The notes: generated by a model from the sequence alone, not told the origin. A stretch of DNA of 64,000 bases from Mesorhizobium sp. INR15 (GCF_015500075.1 NZ_CP045496.1:2304001-2368000), one strand, 5' to 3'; counted from the first letter of the stretch, positions 53,853-63,273 are shown. Numbers and translations are program-made.

Positions 53853-54389
53853 TCAAGCCATCGCGTTGCCGTGCTCGCCAACCCTTGCCTGGCTGGCATG
53901 GCAGACTTCGCCCGAAAGCTTAGCCACCGCGCCGGGCACGATCTCGTGCGACAGCAGCCGGTCGAGATCGACAGGGCGCGGCATGGAAATCTGCCCGCGC
54001 GGGATTCTCTTGAAGCCAAGCGGCCCGTAATAGGGTTCGTCGCCGACCAGCATCACGGCAGGGACACGGGCCTTGGCGGCAGCCTCCAGCGCGATCGCCA
54101 CCAGACGGCGGCCGATGCCGAGATTCTTGAAGGCCGGCCGCACCGCAAGCGGGCCGAGCATCAGCGCGCGGCCGGCGCCGGCGGCGATGCGGGTCATCCG
54201 CACCGAGGCGATCACCGTGTCGCCGTCGACAGCGACGAAGGACATCGAGCGCTCGTGGCCACCCGCTTCGCGGATCTTGTAGGCAGCCAGCACGAAACGG
54301 CCAGGCCCAAAGGCCTGTTCATTGATGGCGTCGATTTCAGGATCATGCGCCGGGGTTTCCGGCAGGTATTTCACGTCGGCAAGGCTCAT
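53853..54389 (-). CDS. GNAT family N-acetyltransferase
   Basis: A 178-residue acetyltransferase with the acetyl-CoA-binding motif LGIGRRLVAIALEAA (Q/RxxGxG/A type), preceded by LGPLAVRPAFKN and followed by VMLVGDEPYYGPLGFKRI. Members acetylate amines of small molecules or proteins; the substrate is not deducible. It lies 31 bp upstream of the SDR-CaiB pair on the same strand, so could be the first gene of that transcript. Confidence 0.87.
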   Translation of the reverse strand: MSLADVKYLPETPAHDPEIDAINEQAFGPGRFVLAAYKIREAGGHERSMSFVAVDGDTVIASVRMTRIAAGAGRALMLGPLAVRPAFKNLGIGRRLVAIALEAAAKARVPAVMLVGDEPYYGPLGFKRIPRGQISMPRPVDLDRLLSHEIVPGAVAKLSGEVCHASQARVGEHGNAMA

Positions 54390-54662
54390 GGTCTTCGCGT
54401 TCCGGTATACGAGTAAAGGTTTGCCGCAAACGGCGGCATTCGCCAGTCAGCGCTTCATCAAGCGCGGGCGCCCTTTCGTCGTCGGTCGATCCGGATCAAA
54501 GCAAAGTCAAACATGCGGATTGTCCGCTAGCATCAATTTTCAGCCGCTGCAATCGGCGGTTTCATGTCGCGTCCCGGCTGCTTGACGATCTGTTCACCGC
54601 CAGGCGAATTCCGAGCGGCCGCCCGACGTCCTACTTGGAGGGCAAGCAGGAAAGGATATTTC

Positions 54663-55652
54663 ATGGGATTGCTGGTCGAAGGAAAATGGCAGGACCGCTG
54701 GTACGACACCAAGGACAGCGGCGGCAAATTCGTGCGGGCGCAGTCGCAATGGCGCGACTGGATCACTCGTGACGGCGTGCCGGCCGAAGGCCGCAGCCGT
54801 GGTTTCAAGGCCGAGCCCGGCCGCTATCACCTCTATGTCTCGCTTGCCTGTCCCTGGGCGCACCGGACCCTGATTTTCCGCGCGCTGAAGAAGCTCGAAG
54901 ACGTCATATCGGTATCGGTCGTGCATCATTTCATGGGTGCCGATGGCTGGACATTCCTGCCTGAGGATGGTGCCACCGGCGACACGCTCCACGGCCTCGA
55001 TTTCCTGCGCCAGATCTACACCAAGGCGGACCCAAGCTATTCCGGCCGCGTAACCGTGCCGGTTCTGTGGGACAAAAAGGAACAGACCATCGTCTCCAAC
55101 GAATCCTCCGAAATCATCCGGATGCTGAATTCGGCCTTCGATACGTGGGGTGACGCCAGTCTCGATTTCTATCCCGTTGACCTGCGTGGCGAGATCGATG
55201 CGATCAATGCACTGGTCTATCCCGCCATCAACAACGGCGTCTACCGCGCCGGCTTCGCCACCACGCAGGCCGCATATGAAGCAGCTTTCGGCGAACTGTT
55301 CACGGCGCTCGACACGCTGGAAGCGAGACTATCGCACCAGCGTTATCTCGTCGGCGACCGCCTCACCGAGGCTGACTGGCGGCTGTTCACCACGCTCGTC
55401 CGTTTCGACCCGGTCTATGTCGGCCATTTCAAGTGCAACCTGCGCCGCATCGCCGATTATCCGAACCTGTCGAACTATCTGCGCGATCTCTATTCCGTGC
55501 CAGGTGTCGCGGGGACCGTGAATTTGCATCACATCAAGGCGCACTATTACGCAAGCCACGAAACGATCAATCCGACGCGGATCGTGCCGGTGGGGCCGGA
55601 CCTGGATTATGCGGCGCCGCATGATCGGGTGCGATTCAAGAAGGCGGCGTGA
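54663..55652 (+). CDS. Glutathione S-transferase family protein (glutathionyl-hydroquinone reductase, YqjG/ECM4 type)
   Basis: A 329-residue xi-class GST with the catalytic cysteine C63 in YVSLACPWAHRTLIFRALKK. The long N-terminal arm (GGKFVRAQSQWRDWITRDG) precedes it, and HHFMGADGWTF, VPVLWDKKEQTIVSNESSEI and the C-terminal helical domain (LFTTLVRFDPVYVGHFKCNL) follow. These enzymes reduce glutathionyl-hydroquinones. The ATG at 54663 follows AGGAAAGGA. An in-frame start at 54564 exists but lacks family similarity. Confidence 0.93.
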   Translation: MGLLVEGKWQDRWYDTKDSGGKFVRAQSQWRDWITRDGVPAEGRSRGFKAEPGRYHLYVSLACPWAHRTLIFRALKKLEDVISVSVVHHFMGADGWTFLPEDGATGDTLHGLDFLRQIYTKADPSYSGRVTVPVLWDKKEQTIVSNESSEIIRMLNSAFDTWGDASLDFYPVDLRGEIDAINALVYPAINNGVYRAGFATTQAAYEAAFGELFTALDTLEARLSHQRYLVGDRLTEADWRLFTTLVRFDPVYVGHFKCNLRRIADYPNLSNYLRDLYSVPGVAGTVNLHHIKAHYYASHETINPTRIVPVGPDLDYAAPHDRVRFKKAA

Positions 55653-55662
55653 AGGCGGCGAT

Positions 55663-56142
55663 CTAGCGGAAGGTTTCGGTGTCGACCTTGGCCCGCTTGG
55701 CAAGTACGGCTTTCAGCATGGTCTTTCCAAACCGGCCACCAAATCCGGCAGCGTTCATGCTAAAAACCAGCAAGAAGCCAAACAGAGCGCCTGCTGCCCA
55801 CACAGCCAAGGGAACATTGCCCAAGCCTTTCGCGGCTCCTCCCATCAACGCTAACCCACCTTCCAATGCCGAGATCAAGCAGGCCCCCAAGGTCGAGAGA
55901 GCGACCATCCTCCAATATTCCTGTCGATTTAACAGCCGCCCATTTCCTTTAATAAATTTGTAATAGGCAAAAATAGTCGACCCTATTGTTATTATGAATC
56001 CAGCTGCTCTTATTGCGTCTTCCGAAAGCGACAGTAAGAAATTCAATACAACCACCAGTACAATAGTCAGCACGAACGTCATGATAGTATAATACCAAAC
56101 ATATGGCAAAACGCTTACGGATTGTACATCGTCTTTGCTCAT
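55663..56142 (-). CDS. Small four-helix membrane protein (ABZJ_00895-like)
   Basis: A 159-residue polytopic protein with about four hydrophobic helices (YTIMTFVLTIVLVVVLNFLL; AAGFIITIGSTIFAYYKFIK; a mid helix from ALSTLGACLI; AVWAAGALFGFLLVFSMNAA). The layout, with NRQEYWRMVALSTLGA between helices 2 and 3, resembles the ABZJ_00895 family of unknown function (moderate confidence). The 5' half of the gene is conspicuously A+T-rich with codon use unlike its neighbours, suggesting recent acquisition. It is flanked by unrelated genes. Confidence 0.72.
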   Translation of the reverse strand: MSKDDVQSVSVLPYVWYYTIMTFVLTIVLVVVLNFLLSLSEDAIRAAGFIITIGSTIFAYYKFIKGNGRLLNRQEYWRMVALSTLGACLISALEGGLALMGGAAKGLGNVPLAVWAAGALFGFLLVFSMNAAGFGGRFGKTMLKAVLAKRAKVDTETFR

Positions 56143-56205
56143 GATTTTCCCCGAAAAAACCGGTCCGAACTAGAGCTTAGGTTCTTTCGGGCAGCGAAAG
56201 TAAGC

Positions 56206-56706
56206 TTACCAATATGCCGAGACGGGCTGTTTTCTAAAAATCTCTTCAATCCGCCGCAGTGTCGCCGGCGTGGTGTCTTCCGGCAAACGGTCGAGCGGGA
56301 AGAAGCCGGCCTCGGCGATCTCGTGATCGGGCAGCTTTGGCGTGGTCTGGCTGAAATGCTCGATCAGATAAAAGCCGACATGGTCGCGGCGGCTCGACCG
56401 TCGGTTGAAATGCATCGATTTCAGCACCGGCGGCGCGGTCAGCTCGATGTTGCCTTCCTCGCTCAGCTCTCGCGCCAGCGCTTCAGCCAGAGTCTCGCCG
56501 GCCTCTACGCCGCCGCCGGGAAGCTGCCAGCCGGGCACATAGGTGTGGCGAATGAGGAAGATGGAGTTGGTTGATGTGTCGTGGATCAGGCCGCGCACGC
56601 CAAGAGTCATTGGCCGCCTCAGCACGAAATAGAGATGAAACAGCTTCGCCCGGAGGCCAGCCCAGCCGGTCTGGCGGAAGGCCTTTTCCCGATCATCGGG
56701 CATCAT
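56206..56706 (-). CDS. Nudix hydrolase
   Basis: A 166-residue protein with a Nudix box at ~64-87 (GGGVEAGETLAEALARELSE then EGNI). The pattern Gx5Ex7REUxEExGU is kept except that the last glycine is Asn (EEGNI). The metal-binding glutamates are intact. The family hydrolyses nucleoside diphosphates linked to another moiety; the substrate is unknown. Start ATG at 56706; it is divergent from the metallophosphoesterase. The N-terminal helix region FHLYFVLRRPMTLGVRG is conserved in similar Rhizobiales proteins. Confidence 0.87.
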   Translation of the reverse strand: MMPDDREKAFRQTGWAGLRAKLFHLYFVLRRPMTLGVRGLIHDTSTNSIFLIRHTYVPGWQLPGGGVEAGETLAEALARELSEEGNIELTAPPVLKSMHFNRRSSRRDHVGFYLIEHFSQTTPKLPDHEIAEAGFFPLDRLPEDTTPATLRRIEEIFRKQPVSAYW

Positions 56707-56774
56707 TTGCGAAACCCTTGGCGGAAAGAAAACCTTGAGTGGAAAGCGGGACGCCCGTCACCTATGAAGGAGGC

Positions 56775-57698
56775 ATGTTCAGGCTTGCGCATATTTCCGA
56801 TGTCCATCTGGGGCCGCTTCCCGATGTAACCTATCGCGATCTCGCCTCCAAGCGGGTGCTCGGCTACGTCAACTGGCAGCGCAACCGCCGCCGCCACATG
56901 CATGACGCGGTCATAGATACGATCGTTGCCGACATGAAGGCGAGCACACCCGACCACCTCGCGGTCACCGGCGATCTGGTCAACCTGGCGCTCGACGGCG
57001 AGATCGAGATGGCGAAGCACTGGCTGGAGACGCTGGGTTCGCCGCACGACGTGTCTGTTGTTCCGGGAAATCACGACGCCTATGTGCCCGGCGCCTTCGA
57101 CAAGACCTGCCGCGCCTGGGCGCCATGGATGACCGGCGACGGGGTCAACACGCCGGTCGACCGCAATGCCTTTCCCTATCTGCGGGTGCGCGGCAATGTC
57201 GCGCTGATCGGCGTTTCGACGGCGCGCGCGACCGCGCCGTTCATGGCCAATGGCTTCTTCATGGAGGGGCAAGCGAAGAGGCTGGGAAAAGTGCTTGATG
57301 CCACGGCCAGCCAGGGCCTGTTTCGAGTGATCATGATCCATCACCCGCCGGTCCGTGGCGCCGTTCCGCAGCACAAGCGGCTGTTCGGCATTGCCCGCTT
57401 CCACAAGATCGTTCGGCGCCATGGCGCCGAGCTTGTCCTGCACGGGCATTCGCATCTGCCGTCGCTGTCCTTCATGGGCGGGCGTGGCGTGAAAATCCCG
57501 GTGGTCGGAGTTGCGGCGGCCGGCCAGGCGCCGGGCGGCAAGCACCCGGCGGCACAATACAATCTGCTCGACATCGACGGCGAAGGCGGGAATTGGCAAA
57601 TCAGGCTGACCCGGCGCGGCCTGACCGGCCCGGCGACGCCACCCTCCGATCTGCAGACGCTCGAACTCGGCCCGCAGTCGCCTTTGCTCAGAAGCTGA
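56775..57698 (+). CDS. Metallophosphoesterase family protein
   Basis: A calcineurin-like phosphoesterase, 307 residues from ATG 56775. Metal-site motifs are in order: RLAHISDVHLG (D9, H11), AVTGDLVNLAL, VVPGNHDAY, IMIHHPP and LVLHGHSH. All dinuclear-metal ligands are present. The substrate may be a phosphodiester such as cyclic AMP or a UDP-sugar lipid. Start alternatives: ATG 56775 has GGAGG only 2 nt upstream, and GTG 56739 gives 12 extra residues. The family begins near RLAHISD, so the short form is favoured. Confidence 0.88.
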   Translation: MFRLAHISDVHLGPLPDVTYRDLASKRVLGYVNWQRNRRRHMHDAVIDTIVADMKASTPDHLAVTGDLVNLALDGEIEMAKHWLETLGSPHDVSVVPGNHDAYVPGAFDKTCRAWAPWMTGDGVNTPVDRNAFPYLRVRGNVALIGVSTARATAPFMANGFFMEGQAKRLGKVLDATASQGLFRVIMIHHPPVRGAVPQHKRLFGIARFHKIVRRHGAELVLHGHSHLPSLSFMGGRGVKIPVVGVAAAGQAPGGKHPAAQYNLLDIDGEGGNWQIRLTRRGLTGPATPPSDLQTLELGPQSPLLRS

Positions 57699-58305
57699 TT
57701 TTCATTGCCATGATGCGGTCCCAGAACAGCACGACCGCGACCGCCAACCCGACCAGCGCGCCGGCGGCGATCAGGCCAAGGCCAGACAGCACGGCCGACC
57801 ATGCCTTGCCGCGTGTTGTGGCCCGGAGCGGCGGCTCGGCCTCCTGCACCGCCGCGCGCGTCATGCTGGCGATGGGGTTCTCAACCCCACCTTCCATCAT
57901 TCTCTGGCGCTCGACGACGCGCTCGGCGACGTAGCGCGTCACCTGATCGGCGACGGGTTTCATCTCGGTTGATTCGGCCAGTACGATGCGGCCGATGCGG
58001 GTGTCCCTGAGGAAGCGGTAGGTACGGCGGTCGCGTCCCATCGCGACATGGCTGACGGCGTCGATCCACAGCCGTGGCTGCAGCCCGGATGAAACGGCGA
58101 AATCGAAATTGTCCATGTCGGCGGGCACGTCGGCAAAGACGGGCGCGAGTTCGGCGGCCAGCAGTTCGAGCCGCATGCGATGCGCCTCGCGCATGTCGAC
58201 GACAACATCATCACGGTCGGCGAAAGCGTTCTTCACGTCACGGATGGCGTCGGACAGTTTTCGCGATTGATCGATGGGGGTGATGTTTTCGCCAGCATCT
58301 TTCAT
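57688..58305 (-). CDS. Conserved hypothetical protein with C-terminal membrane anchor
   Basis: About 205 residues from ATG 58305. The N-terminal ~150 residues are soluble (IDQSRKLSDAIRDVKNAFAD; LEELLAAELAPVFADVPAD-like helix; RLWIDAVSHVAMGRDRRTYR; RDTRIGRIVLAESTEMKPVA). A C-terminal transmembrane helix follows (AVLSGLGLIAAGALVGLAVA). It is therefore a tail-anchored inner-membrane protein. I do not recognise a named family; similar proteins occur in Rhizobiales as conserved hypotheticals. It converges with the phosphoesterase with an 11-bp overlap of their ends. Confidence 0.72.
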   Translation of the reverse strand: MKDAGENITPIDQSRKLSDAIRDVKNAFADRDDVVVDMREAHRMRLELLAAELAPVFADVPADMDNFDFAVSSGLQPRLWIDAVSHVAMGRDRRTYRFLRDTRIGRIVLAESTEMKPVADQVTRYVAERVVERQRMMEGGVENPIASMTRAAVQEAEPPLRATTRGKAWSAVLSGLGLIAAGALVGLAVAVVLFWDRIMAMKISF

Positions 58306-58438
58306 CGGCACCTGCCTCGCGAGTTTGGTTAACACGGGGTTAACACAGGCGTAGCTAAAATGCACTGGCGCGACCGCTGAGCCTGTGGAGGAGACAGTCA
58401 GGCGGACCGGGCAGGGGCCGCGGGATTCCAGAGCGCTG

Positions 58439-59242
58439 TCAGCTTGCCGCGGCGGCCAGCCTTGGGCGTGGCCGTCTGCTGCGGCGCCTGATGGTGCGGC
58501 GAACGATCTCGGCGATCAGATCGGGCGCTTCCTCGGCCAGCAAATGGCCGGCCTGAAGCACGTGGTGGACATGGAAATGCGGCGGCAGATCGTCGGCTTG
58601 TGTGAACGGCAGCACCGCGTCGTCGGTTCCCCACACCACCATGACCGGCATGTTGAGCGTCTCGAGCTGGTCACGCGGAATAACCCCTTGCCGATCTTCC
58701 CTTGTCATCGCGGCAGCGATTTCGACGAACTTTTCCCGCTGGCCGGGACGGCCACGCATTTCGGCAAGAACGTCGACGCTACGCTGCAAGGGCAGGCCTT
58801 GCGGTCCGGACATGGCGGCAAGGCAAGCGCGGATATCGTCCTTTTCGACCGAGGCGGCGTAGCGGCGCAGCAGCGGCCCATTGATCTCATGCCCAAAGCC
58901 CCCAGGGGCGAGCAGTGTCAGCGACGCCACCTTCTCAGGCGCGGCCAAGGCGATCAGGGCCGCGACGGCACCGCCCATTGAGTGGCCAACAAGATGGACC
59001 CGATTCAACCCACGCGCTGAAAGGTCTTCCAAGACCGCCCTTGCCGCCACCTTGGCCGGCCCCGCGCCAGGAAAATCGAACGACAGCCCATGTCCGGGCA
59101 AATCATAGGCCAGTATGCGCCCATCCGGGACCAGGGAAGCTGCCACCTCGCGCCAGAGTTCGTGACCGCCGCCAAAACCATGCAACAGGATGATGGCCCT
59201 CGAGCCAGCACCCTGTTCGGCGGCGTATAGCGATGAGATCAT
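58439..59242 (-). CDS. Alpha/beta hydrolase
   Basis: A 267-residue alpha/beta-hydrolase fold protein. It has the oxyanion motif LLHGFGGGHELW, the nucleophile elbow GHSMGG with S88, a catalytic aspartate in VVWGTDDAVLP and histidine in VLQAGHLLAEEAP. Relatives include acyltransferase-lipoamide or meta-cleavage hydrolases (AcoC-like), so specificity is open. Start is ATG at 59242. The C-terminus is Arg-rich. No operon partner. Confidence 0.88.
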   Translation of the reverse strand: MISSLYAAEQGAGSRAIILLHGFGGGHELWREVAASLVPDGRILAYDLPGHGLSFDFPGAGPAKVAARAVLEDLSARGLNRVHLVGHSMGGAVAALIALAAPEKVASLTLLAPGGFGHEINGPLLRRYAASVEKDDIRACLAAMSGPQGLPLQRSVDVLAEMRGRPGQREKFVEIAAAMTREDRQGVIPRDQLETLNMPVMVVWGTDDAVLPFTQADDLPPHFHVHHVLQAGHLLAEEAPDLIAEIVRRTIRRRSRRPRPRLAAAAS

Positions 59243-59382
59243 GAAGCGAGTGGCTTTAATTGTAGGACAAAAGGGAGGCGGGACAACCGAATATCAGATG
59301 TAGCTGAATTGCCCCTTGTCCAGTGCGATGGCCAGTAAAATCTTCGCGATTGCCCAAGGCTCCCGCCAAGTGCCTGCTTTGA

Positions 59383-61146
59383 TTAGCTGGCGTCGCCGAG
59401 GCCTGCCGCGCGCAACGCCTTGACCAGCCGGTCGGTCAGGTCGGCTGGATACTTTCTGTCGACGAATGTCGCGCGGGGATCGGCGGCGAATTTCGGGAAC
59501 TTGGCATTCAGTTCATCCAGAAGCTTTCCGGCCAGATTATCCTGACCGGCAATCCTGGCGCCGATCAGCCGCGCGGCTAGATAGTGTGACTTTGTCGCGG
59601 TCGTTCTCAACCCGGTGCTGGCCAATGCCGCCTTGTCCATATCGCCCAGCATGAGTTCACCGGCGAAGAGCCCGAAGTCCCACCACGTCGGGTGCCCGCT
59701 GGAAGCATCGACGGCATGGGCGATGATTGGTGTGCCTTCAGCGTATTGGCCCGCGAAAATCAGGCCATAGCCATAGGCAGCGGCCATCGCGAGATCGTAG
59801 GGATTGAGTTCATAGGCCTTGCGCATCCAACGGATCGATTCTTCCGCATTGCCGACCCGTGAATTGATGTAGCCGTAGGACCGGTGCGCGTAAGGGCTGG
59901 TCGGCCCCATCTGCAAGGCGCGATGAGCAAACATCATCGCCCTCTCGACCGTTGCATCCTGCGGGTAGGCATAGTGATCGGTAACCGCCTCGAGGTTCAG
60001 GGAGGCAAGTTCCGAGTAGACGAGTGATGATTTCGCATTGTTGTTGGCAAGCGACTCGAGGCAGCGATAGGCGGCTTCGTAGGTCTTGGCGTTCTGGTCG
60101 AGATAGTACTTGTCGTTGAGCAGCAGGCATTCCGTGAGACCGGTCTGAAGGCCGCTCTGCTCGATGTAGTTGTAGATCGTGCCAGAAGCCGGAATGGCGG
60201 AACTCAGGATGCCAGCGACGCGATCCTCGATGGCTGTCGGCGGGCTGTCGGTGGCGGTCAGGTTGCGCGACAGAAGCACGCGGCCGGTCGCGACGCTCTG
60301 AAGCTCGATGGTGATGTCGCCAACGGTCGGTCCAGGCAGGACATCGAAGACGAAGCTGGTCGCGTCGGCATCCGGATCAGGTTTGCCCGCGGCGTCACGG
60401 CCGATGAAGTCGATCGTGTCGAAACCCGACAGGCCCGCGCGCAGCGATGCGGCGACGCGGCTGGCCCCTGCTCCACTGGCCTTGACGGAAATGTAGACAA
60501 GCGGCAGGGCCTCAACAGCAGGTGACGGTGAGATGCTGTTGGTCGCCGAGGCGACCTCGAACGTTGGCGAGGTATCGCCGCTCGAGAGCAGGGCGCTGCC
60601 GCCCTGACGAAGGATCAGGATACCCAGCATGGCGATGACCAAGGCGATCGCCATCCAGAAGAACTGAAGATGGCGCACCACTGACGGGGCCGGCGTGGAT
60701 GCCGCCGTCGTTGTCTCGGCATGGATGCCGACGTCCGTATCACCGGCCCGCTCGGATGCCGCTGCCGCCAGCTCCGCGGTTCCCACGGTCTCCGGCAGCC
60801 GGATGGCGTTGAGCTCATAGGCGGGCACGTAGGCGCCGCGCGGAATGGCGATGCGGACGGGTTCAGCTATGCCCTCATTGGCGAAATAGTGCTGCAGAAG
60901 CTCGCGCAGCCTGCCGGCCTGCACCCGCACCACGGCATCGGTCGACGGATCGAAATCGCCGTCCTTGCCAAAGACATCCATGGCAATGGAAAAGCCTTTA
61001 AGCCGATCGGCTTCCCCTGCCTGCTCGCGCTCGACAAGATAGCGAAGAAGTTTGCGCGCGCGCTCGGATCTCCCGAACGTTTCGCTGGCAAGCAATCGCT
61101 CCAACGTCTCGCGCACTGCGGGGGCGGCAGGCGTGGCATGCTGCAA
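59383..61146 (-). CDS. Winged-helix-like / transmembrane / TPR regulatory protein
   Basis: A 587-residue protein with three parts. Residues 1-110 match the domain seen at the start of many TPR or adenylate-cyclase-like proteins (SERARKLLRYLVEREQAGEA, GFSIAMDVFGKDGDFDPSTD, AVVRVQAGRLRELLQHYF, IPRGAYVPAY), often annotated as a winged helix. One transmembrane helix follows at ~161-180. The periplasmic part (to 587) has an FLGB-like region and TPR-like repeats (MAFHRALQMGPTSPYAH-like, AYELNPYDLAMAAAYGYG). The layout suggests a membrane-bound sensor-regulator like CadC. DNA binding is inference. An inverted repeat lies ~95 bp upstream of its start. Confidence 0.75.
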   Translation of the reverse strand: MQHATPAAPAVRETLERLLASETFGRSERARKLLRYLVEREQAGEADRLKGFSIAMDVFGKDGDFDPSTDAVVRVQAGRLRELLQHYFANEGIAEPVRIAIPRGAYVPAYELNAIRLPETVGTAELAAAASERAGDTDVGIHAETTTAASTPAPSVVRHLQFFWMAIALVIAMLGILILRQGGSALLSSGDTSPTFEVASATNSISPSPAVEALPLVYISVKASGAGASRVAASLRAGLSGFDTIDFIGRDAAGKPDPDADATSFVFDVLPGPTVGDITIELQSVATGRVLLSRNLTATDSPPTAIEDRVAGILSSAIPASGTIYNYIEQSGLQTGLTECLLLNDKYYLDQNAKTYEAAYRCLESLANNNAKSSLVYSELASLNLEAVTDHYAYPQDATVERAMMFAHRALQMGPTSPYAHRSYGYINSRVGNAEESIRWMRKAYELNPYDLAMAAAYGYGLIFAGQYAEGTPIIAHAVDASSGHPTWWDFGLFAGELMLGDMDKAALASTGLRTTATKSHYLAARLIGARIAGQDNLAGKLLDELNAKFPKFAADPRATFVDRKYPADLTDRLVKALRAAGLGDAS

Positions 61147-61240
61147 GTGTCGATCCTCTCGAAGTCGGCACAGGTTGAGGCGCGATCATATAGTTACCGT
61201 GCCGCCACACAAGTATACACGCATTATGCGATCGCGTACC

Positions 61241-61262
61241 CCACCGGATAATTTTCCGGTGG
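61241..61262. promoter_or_regulatory. Inverted repeat between leuA and the TPR regulator gene
   Basis: CCACCGG, 8 nt (ATAATTTT), then CCGGTGG. It could be the leuA transcript end (no T-tract on the minus strand) or an operator for the TPR regulator gene. A TTAA element and TATAC-like A+T-rich stretches flank it. Confidence 0.4.
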
Positions 61263-61391
61263 TTAATATACGAAGATCGACCAAGGAACCGGTGGATCGG
61301 CAACCCTTGCGGCTGAACAATGTCACCACCTATCTGCTTGTTTATGCATCGGATTCTCTCGAACCCGATGCATATCCCGAGACCCGCCTCT

Positions 61392-63131
61392 CTAGCCGGC
61401 CTTGCGGCCGACAATGCGGTTGGCGGCCGACATCACAGCTTCCAGCGAGGCGGCGACGATGTTGGTGTTGATGCCGGCCCCGAACAGCTTGCCGCCGGGA
61501 TATTCCATCTCGACATAGGAAATCGCCGAGGCGTTCGAGCCGCGCTGCATCGAATGCTCGGAATAGTCGAGCACCGACATCTCGACACCGAGATGGCGCG
61601 AAAGGGCGTCGACAAAACCGTCGATCGGGCCCGTGCCGGTGCCTGATATGGTCACCTCCTTGCCCCCGTCGAGGATGACCGCCTCGACCACGCGACGGCC
61701 CTTGACCACGGTATCCGGGTAGGTGTGGTGATCGAGGAATTTCAGCCTTGCGCCCGGCTGGTCGACATAGGTCTCGAGAAAGCGTTCGTGGATACGCTTG
61801 ACCGGCACTTCCTTGCCTTCGGCGTCGGTGATCGCCTGGATTTCCTGACTGAACTCGATCTGCAGGTTGCGCGGCAGGTTGAGGCCATAATCCGCCTGCA
61901 GCACATAGGCGATGCCGCCTTTTCCAGACTGCGAGTTGATGCGGATGATCGCCTCGTAACTACGCCCGACATCGGCTGGGTCGATCGGCAGATAGGGCAC
62001 TTCCCAGTGCGGCGTGTTGGCCTTCTTCAGCGCCTTCATGCCCTTGTTGATGGCGTCCTGATGCGAGCCGGAAAAAGCGGTGTAGACCAATTCGCCGACA
62101 TAGGGATGGCGCTCGGGGATCTTCAGCTGGTTCGAATATTCGTAGACATCCTTCATTCGGTTGATGTCGGAGCAATCCAGTTCCGGATCGACGCCTTGCG
62201 TGTACATGTTGAGCGCCAGTGTCACGATGTCGACATTTCCGGTGCGCTCGCCATTGCCAAACAGGGTGCCTTCAACGCGGTCGGCGCCCGCCATCAGGCC
62301 GAGCTCGGTGGTGGCGATGCCGGTGCCGCGGTCATTGTGCGGATGCAACGAGACCAGCAGGTTCTCGCGGTTGTCGAGGTTGCGGCACATCCACTCGATC
62401 CGGTCGGCATAGATGTTGGGCGTTGACATCTCGACCGTCGACGGCAAGTTGATGATCAACTTGTTGTCGGGCGTCGGCCTGACGATCTCGGTCACCGCGT
62501 TGCAGATCTCCAGCGCCACTTCGAGTTCGGTGCCGGTAAAGCTCTCAGGCGAATATTCGAAGCGGTAGCCGCCGCCGGCCTTCGCCGCCATGTCGGTAAT
62601 CATCTTGGCCGCATCGGTGGCGATGCGCTTGATGCCGGCGACGTCTTTCTCGAAGACGACCCGGCGCTGCAATTCGCTGGTCGAATTGTAGAAATGCACG
62701 ATCGGGTTGGTGGCGCCCTGCAATGCCTCGAAGGTGCGGGTGATCAATTCCGGCCGGCACTGAACCAACACCTGCAGCGAGACGTCGGCGGGCACATTGC
62801 CCTGCTCGATGCACCAGCGGGCGAAGTCGAAATCGGTCTGCGAGGCCGAGGGGAAGCCGATCTCGATTTCCTTGAAGCCCATGTCGAGCAACAGCGCGAA
62901 CATGCGCGCCTTGCGCTCGTGACCCATCGGATCGATCAGCGCCTGGTTGCCGTCGCGCAGGTCGACCGAGCACCAGATCGGCGCCTTCTCGATAACCTTG
63001 GACGGCCAGGTGCGGTCGCTGAGACCGACGGTCGGATAGGGTTGATATTTACGGGCTGCGTCCGGCATGCTGCGGGTCGCATCCCTATCGGCTGCGCCGG
63101 CATTCGTGCGGATGTCTTCTCGTGCGTTCAT
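61392..63131 (-). CDS. leuA: 2-isopropylmalate synthase
   Basis: A 579-residue enzyme that condenses acetyl-CoA with 2-oxoisovalerate, the first step of leucine synthesis. It is the LeuA type-2 form: SVDLRDGNQALIDPMG near the N-terminus, FYNSTSELQRRVVF, HPHNDRGTGIATTELGLMAG, NGERTGNVDIVTLALNMY, and the C-terminal LeuA allosteric domain (GKEVTISGTGTGPIDGFVDA). ATG 63131 follows GGGAG at ~10 nt. A second in-frame ATG at 63068 is possible. A leucine-rich leader peptide and a paired hairpin structure lie upstream, consistent with leucine-controlled attenuation. Confidence 0.96.
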   Translation of the reverse strand: MNAREDIRTNAGAADRDATRSMPDAARKYQPYPTVGLSDRTWPSKVIEKAPIWCSVDLRDGNQALIDPMGHERKARMFALLLDMGFKEIEIGFPSASQTDFDFARWCIEQGNVPADVSLQVLVQCRPELITRTFEALQGATNPIVHFYNSTSELQRRVVFEKDVAGIKRIATDAAKMITDMAAKAGGGYRFEYSPESFTGTELEVALEICNAVTEIVRPTPDNKLIINLPSTVEMSTPNIYADRIEWMCRNLDNRENLLVSLHPHNDRGTGIATTELGLMAGADRVEGTLFGNGERTGNVDIVTLALNMYTQGVDPELDCSDINRMKDVYEYSNQLKIPERHPYVGELVYTAFSGSHQDAINKGMKALKKANTPHWEVPYLPIDPADVGRSYEAIIRINSQSGKGGIAYVLQADYGLNLPRNLQIEFSQEIQAITDAEGKEVPVKRIHERFLETYVDQPGARLKFLDHHTYPDTVVKGRRVVEAVILDGGKEVTISGTGTGPIDGFVDALSRHLGVEMSVLDYSEHSMQRGSNASAISYVEMEYPGGKLFGAGINTNIVAASLEAVMSAANRIVGRKAG

Positions 63132-63228
63132 CGTCGATTTCTCCCGGCGGCTCGCGGGTCCACCTTCAGGCGGATTTGGTGCCGAGCGGCGCCTTTACCA
63201 AAGTTTCGTTCGCTTGATTTGATTTGCC

Positions 63229-63273
63229 AAGGAGCGTGCGCTTGCGCGGCGGTTCGACCGCCGGGCGCTCCTT
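63229..63273 (-). promoter_or_regulatory. Candidate leu leader RNA structure
   Basis: Outer inverted repeat AAGGAGCG (63229-63236) / CGCTCCTT (63266-63273) encloses an inner hairpin CGGCGGT-TCG-ACCGCCG (63247-63263). It overlaps the stop codon of the leader peptide, so ribosome position could change its folding. No U-tract follows, so terminator activity is not shown. Confidence 0.45.
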
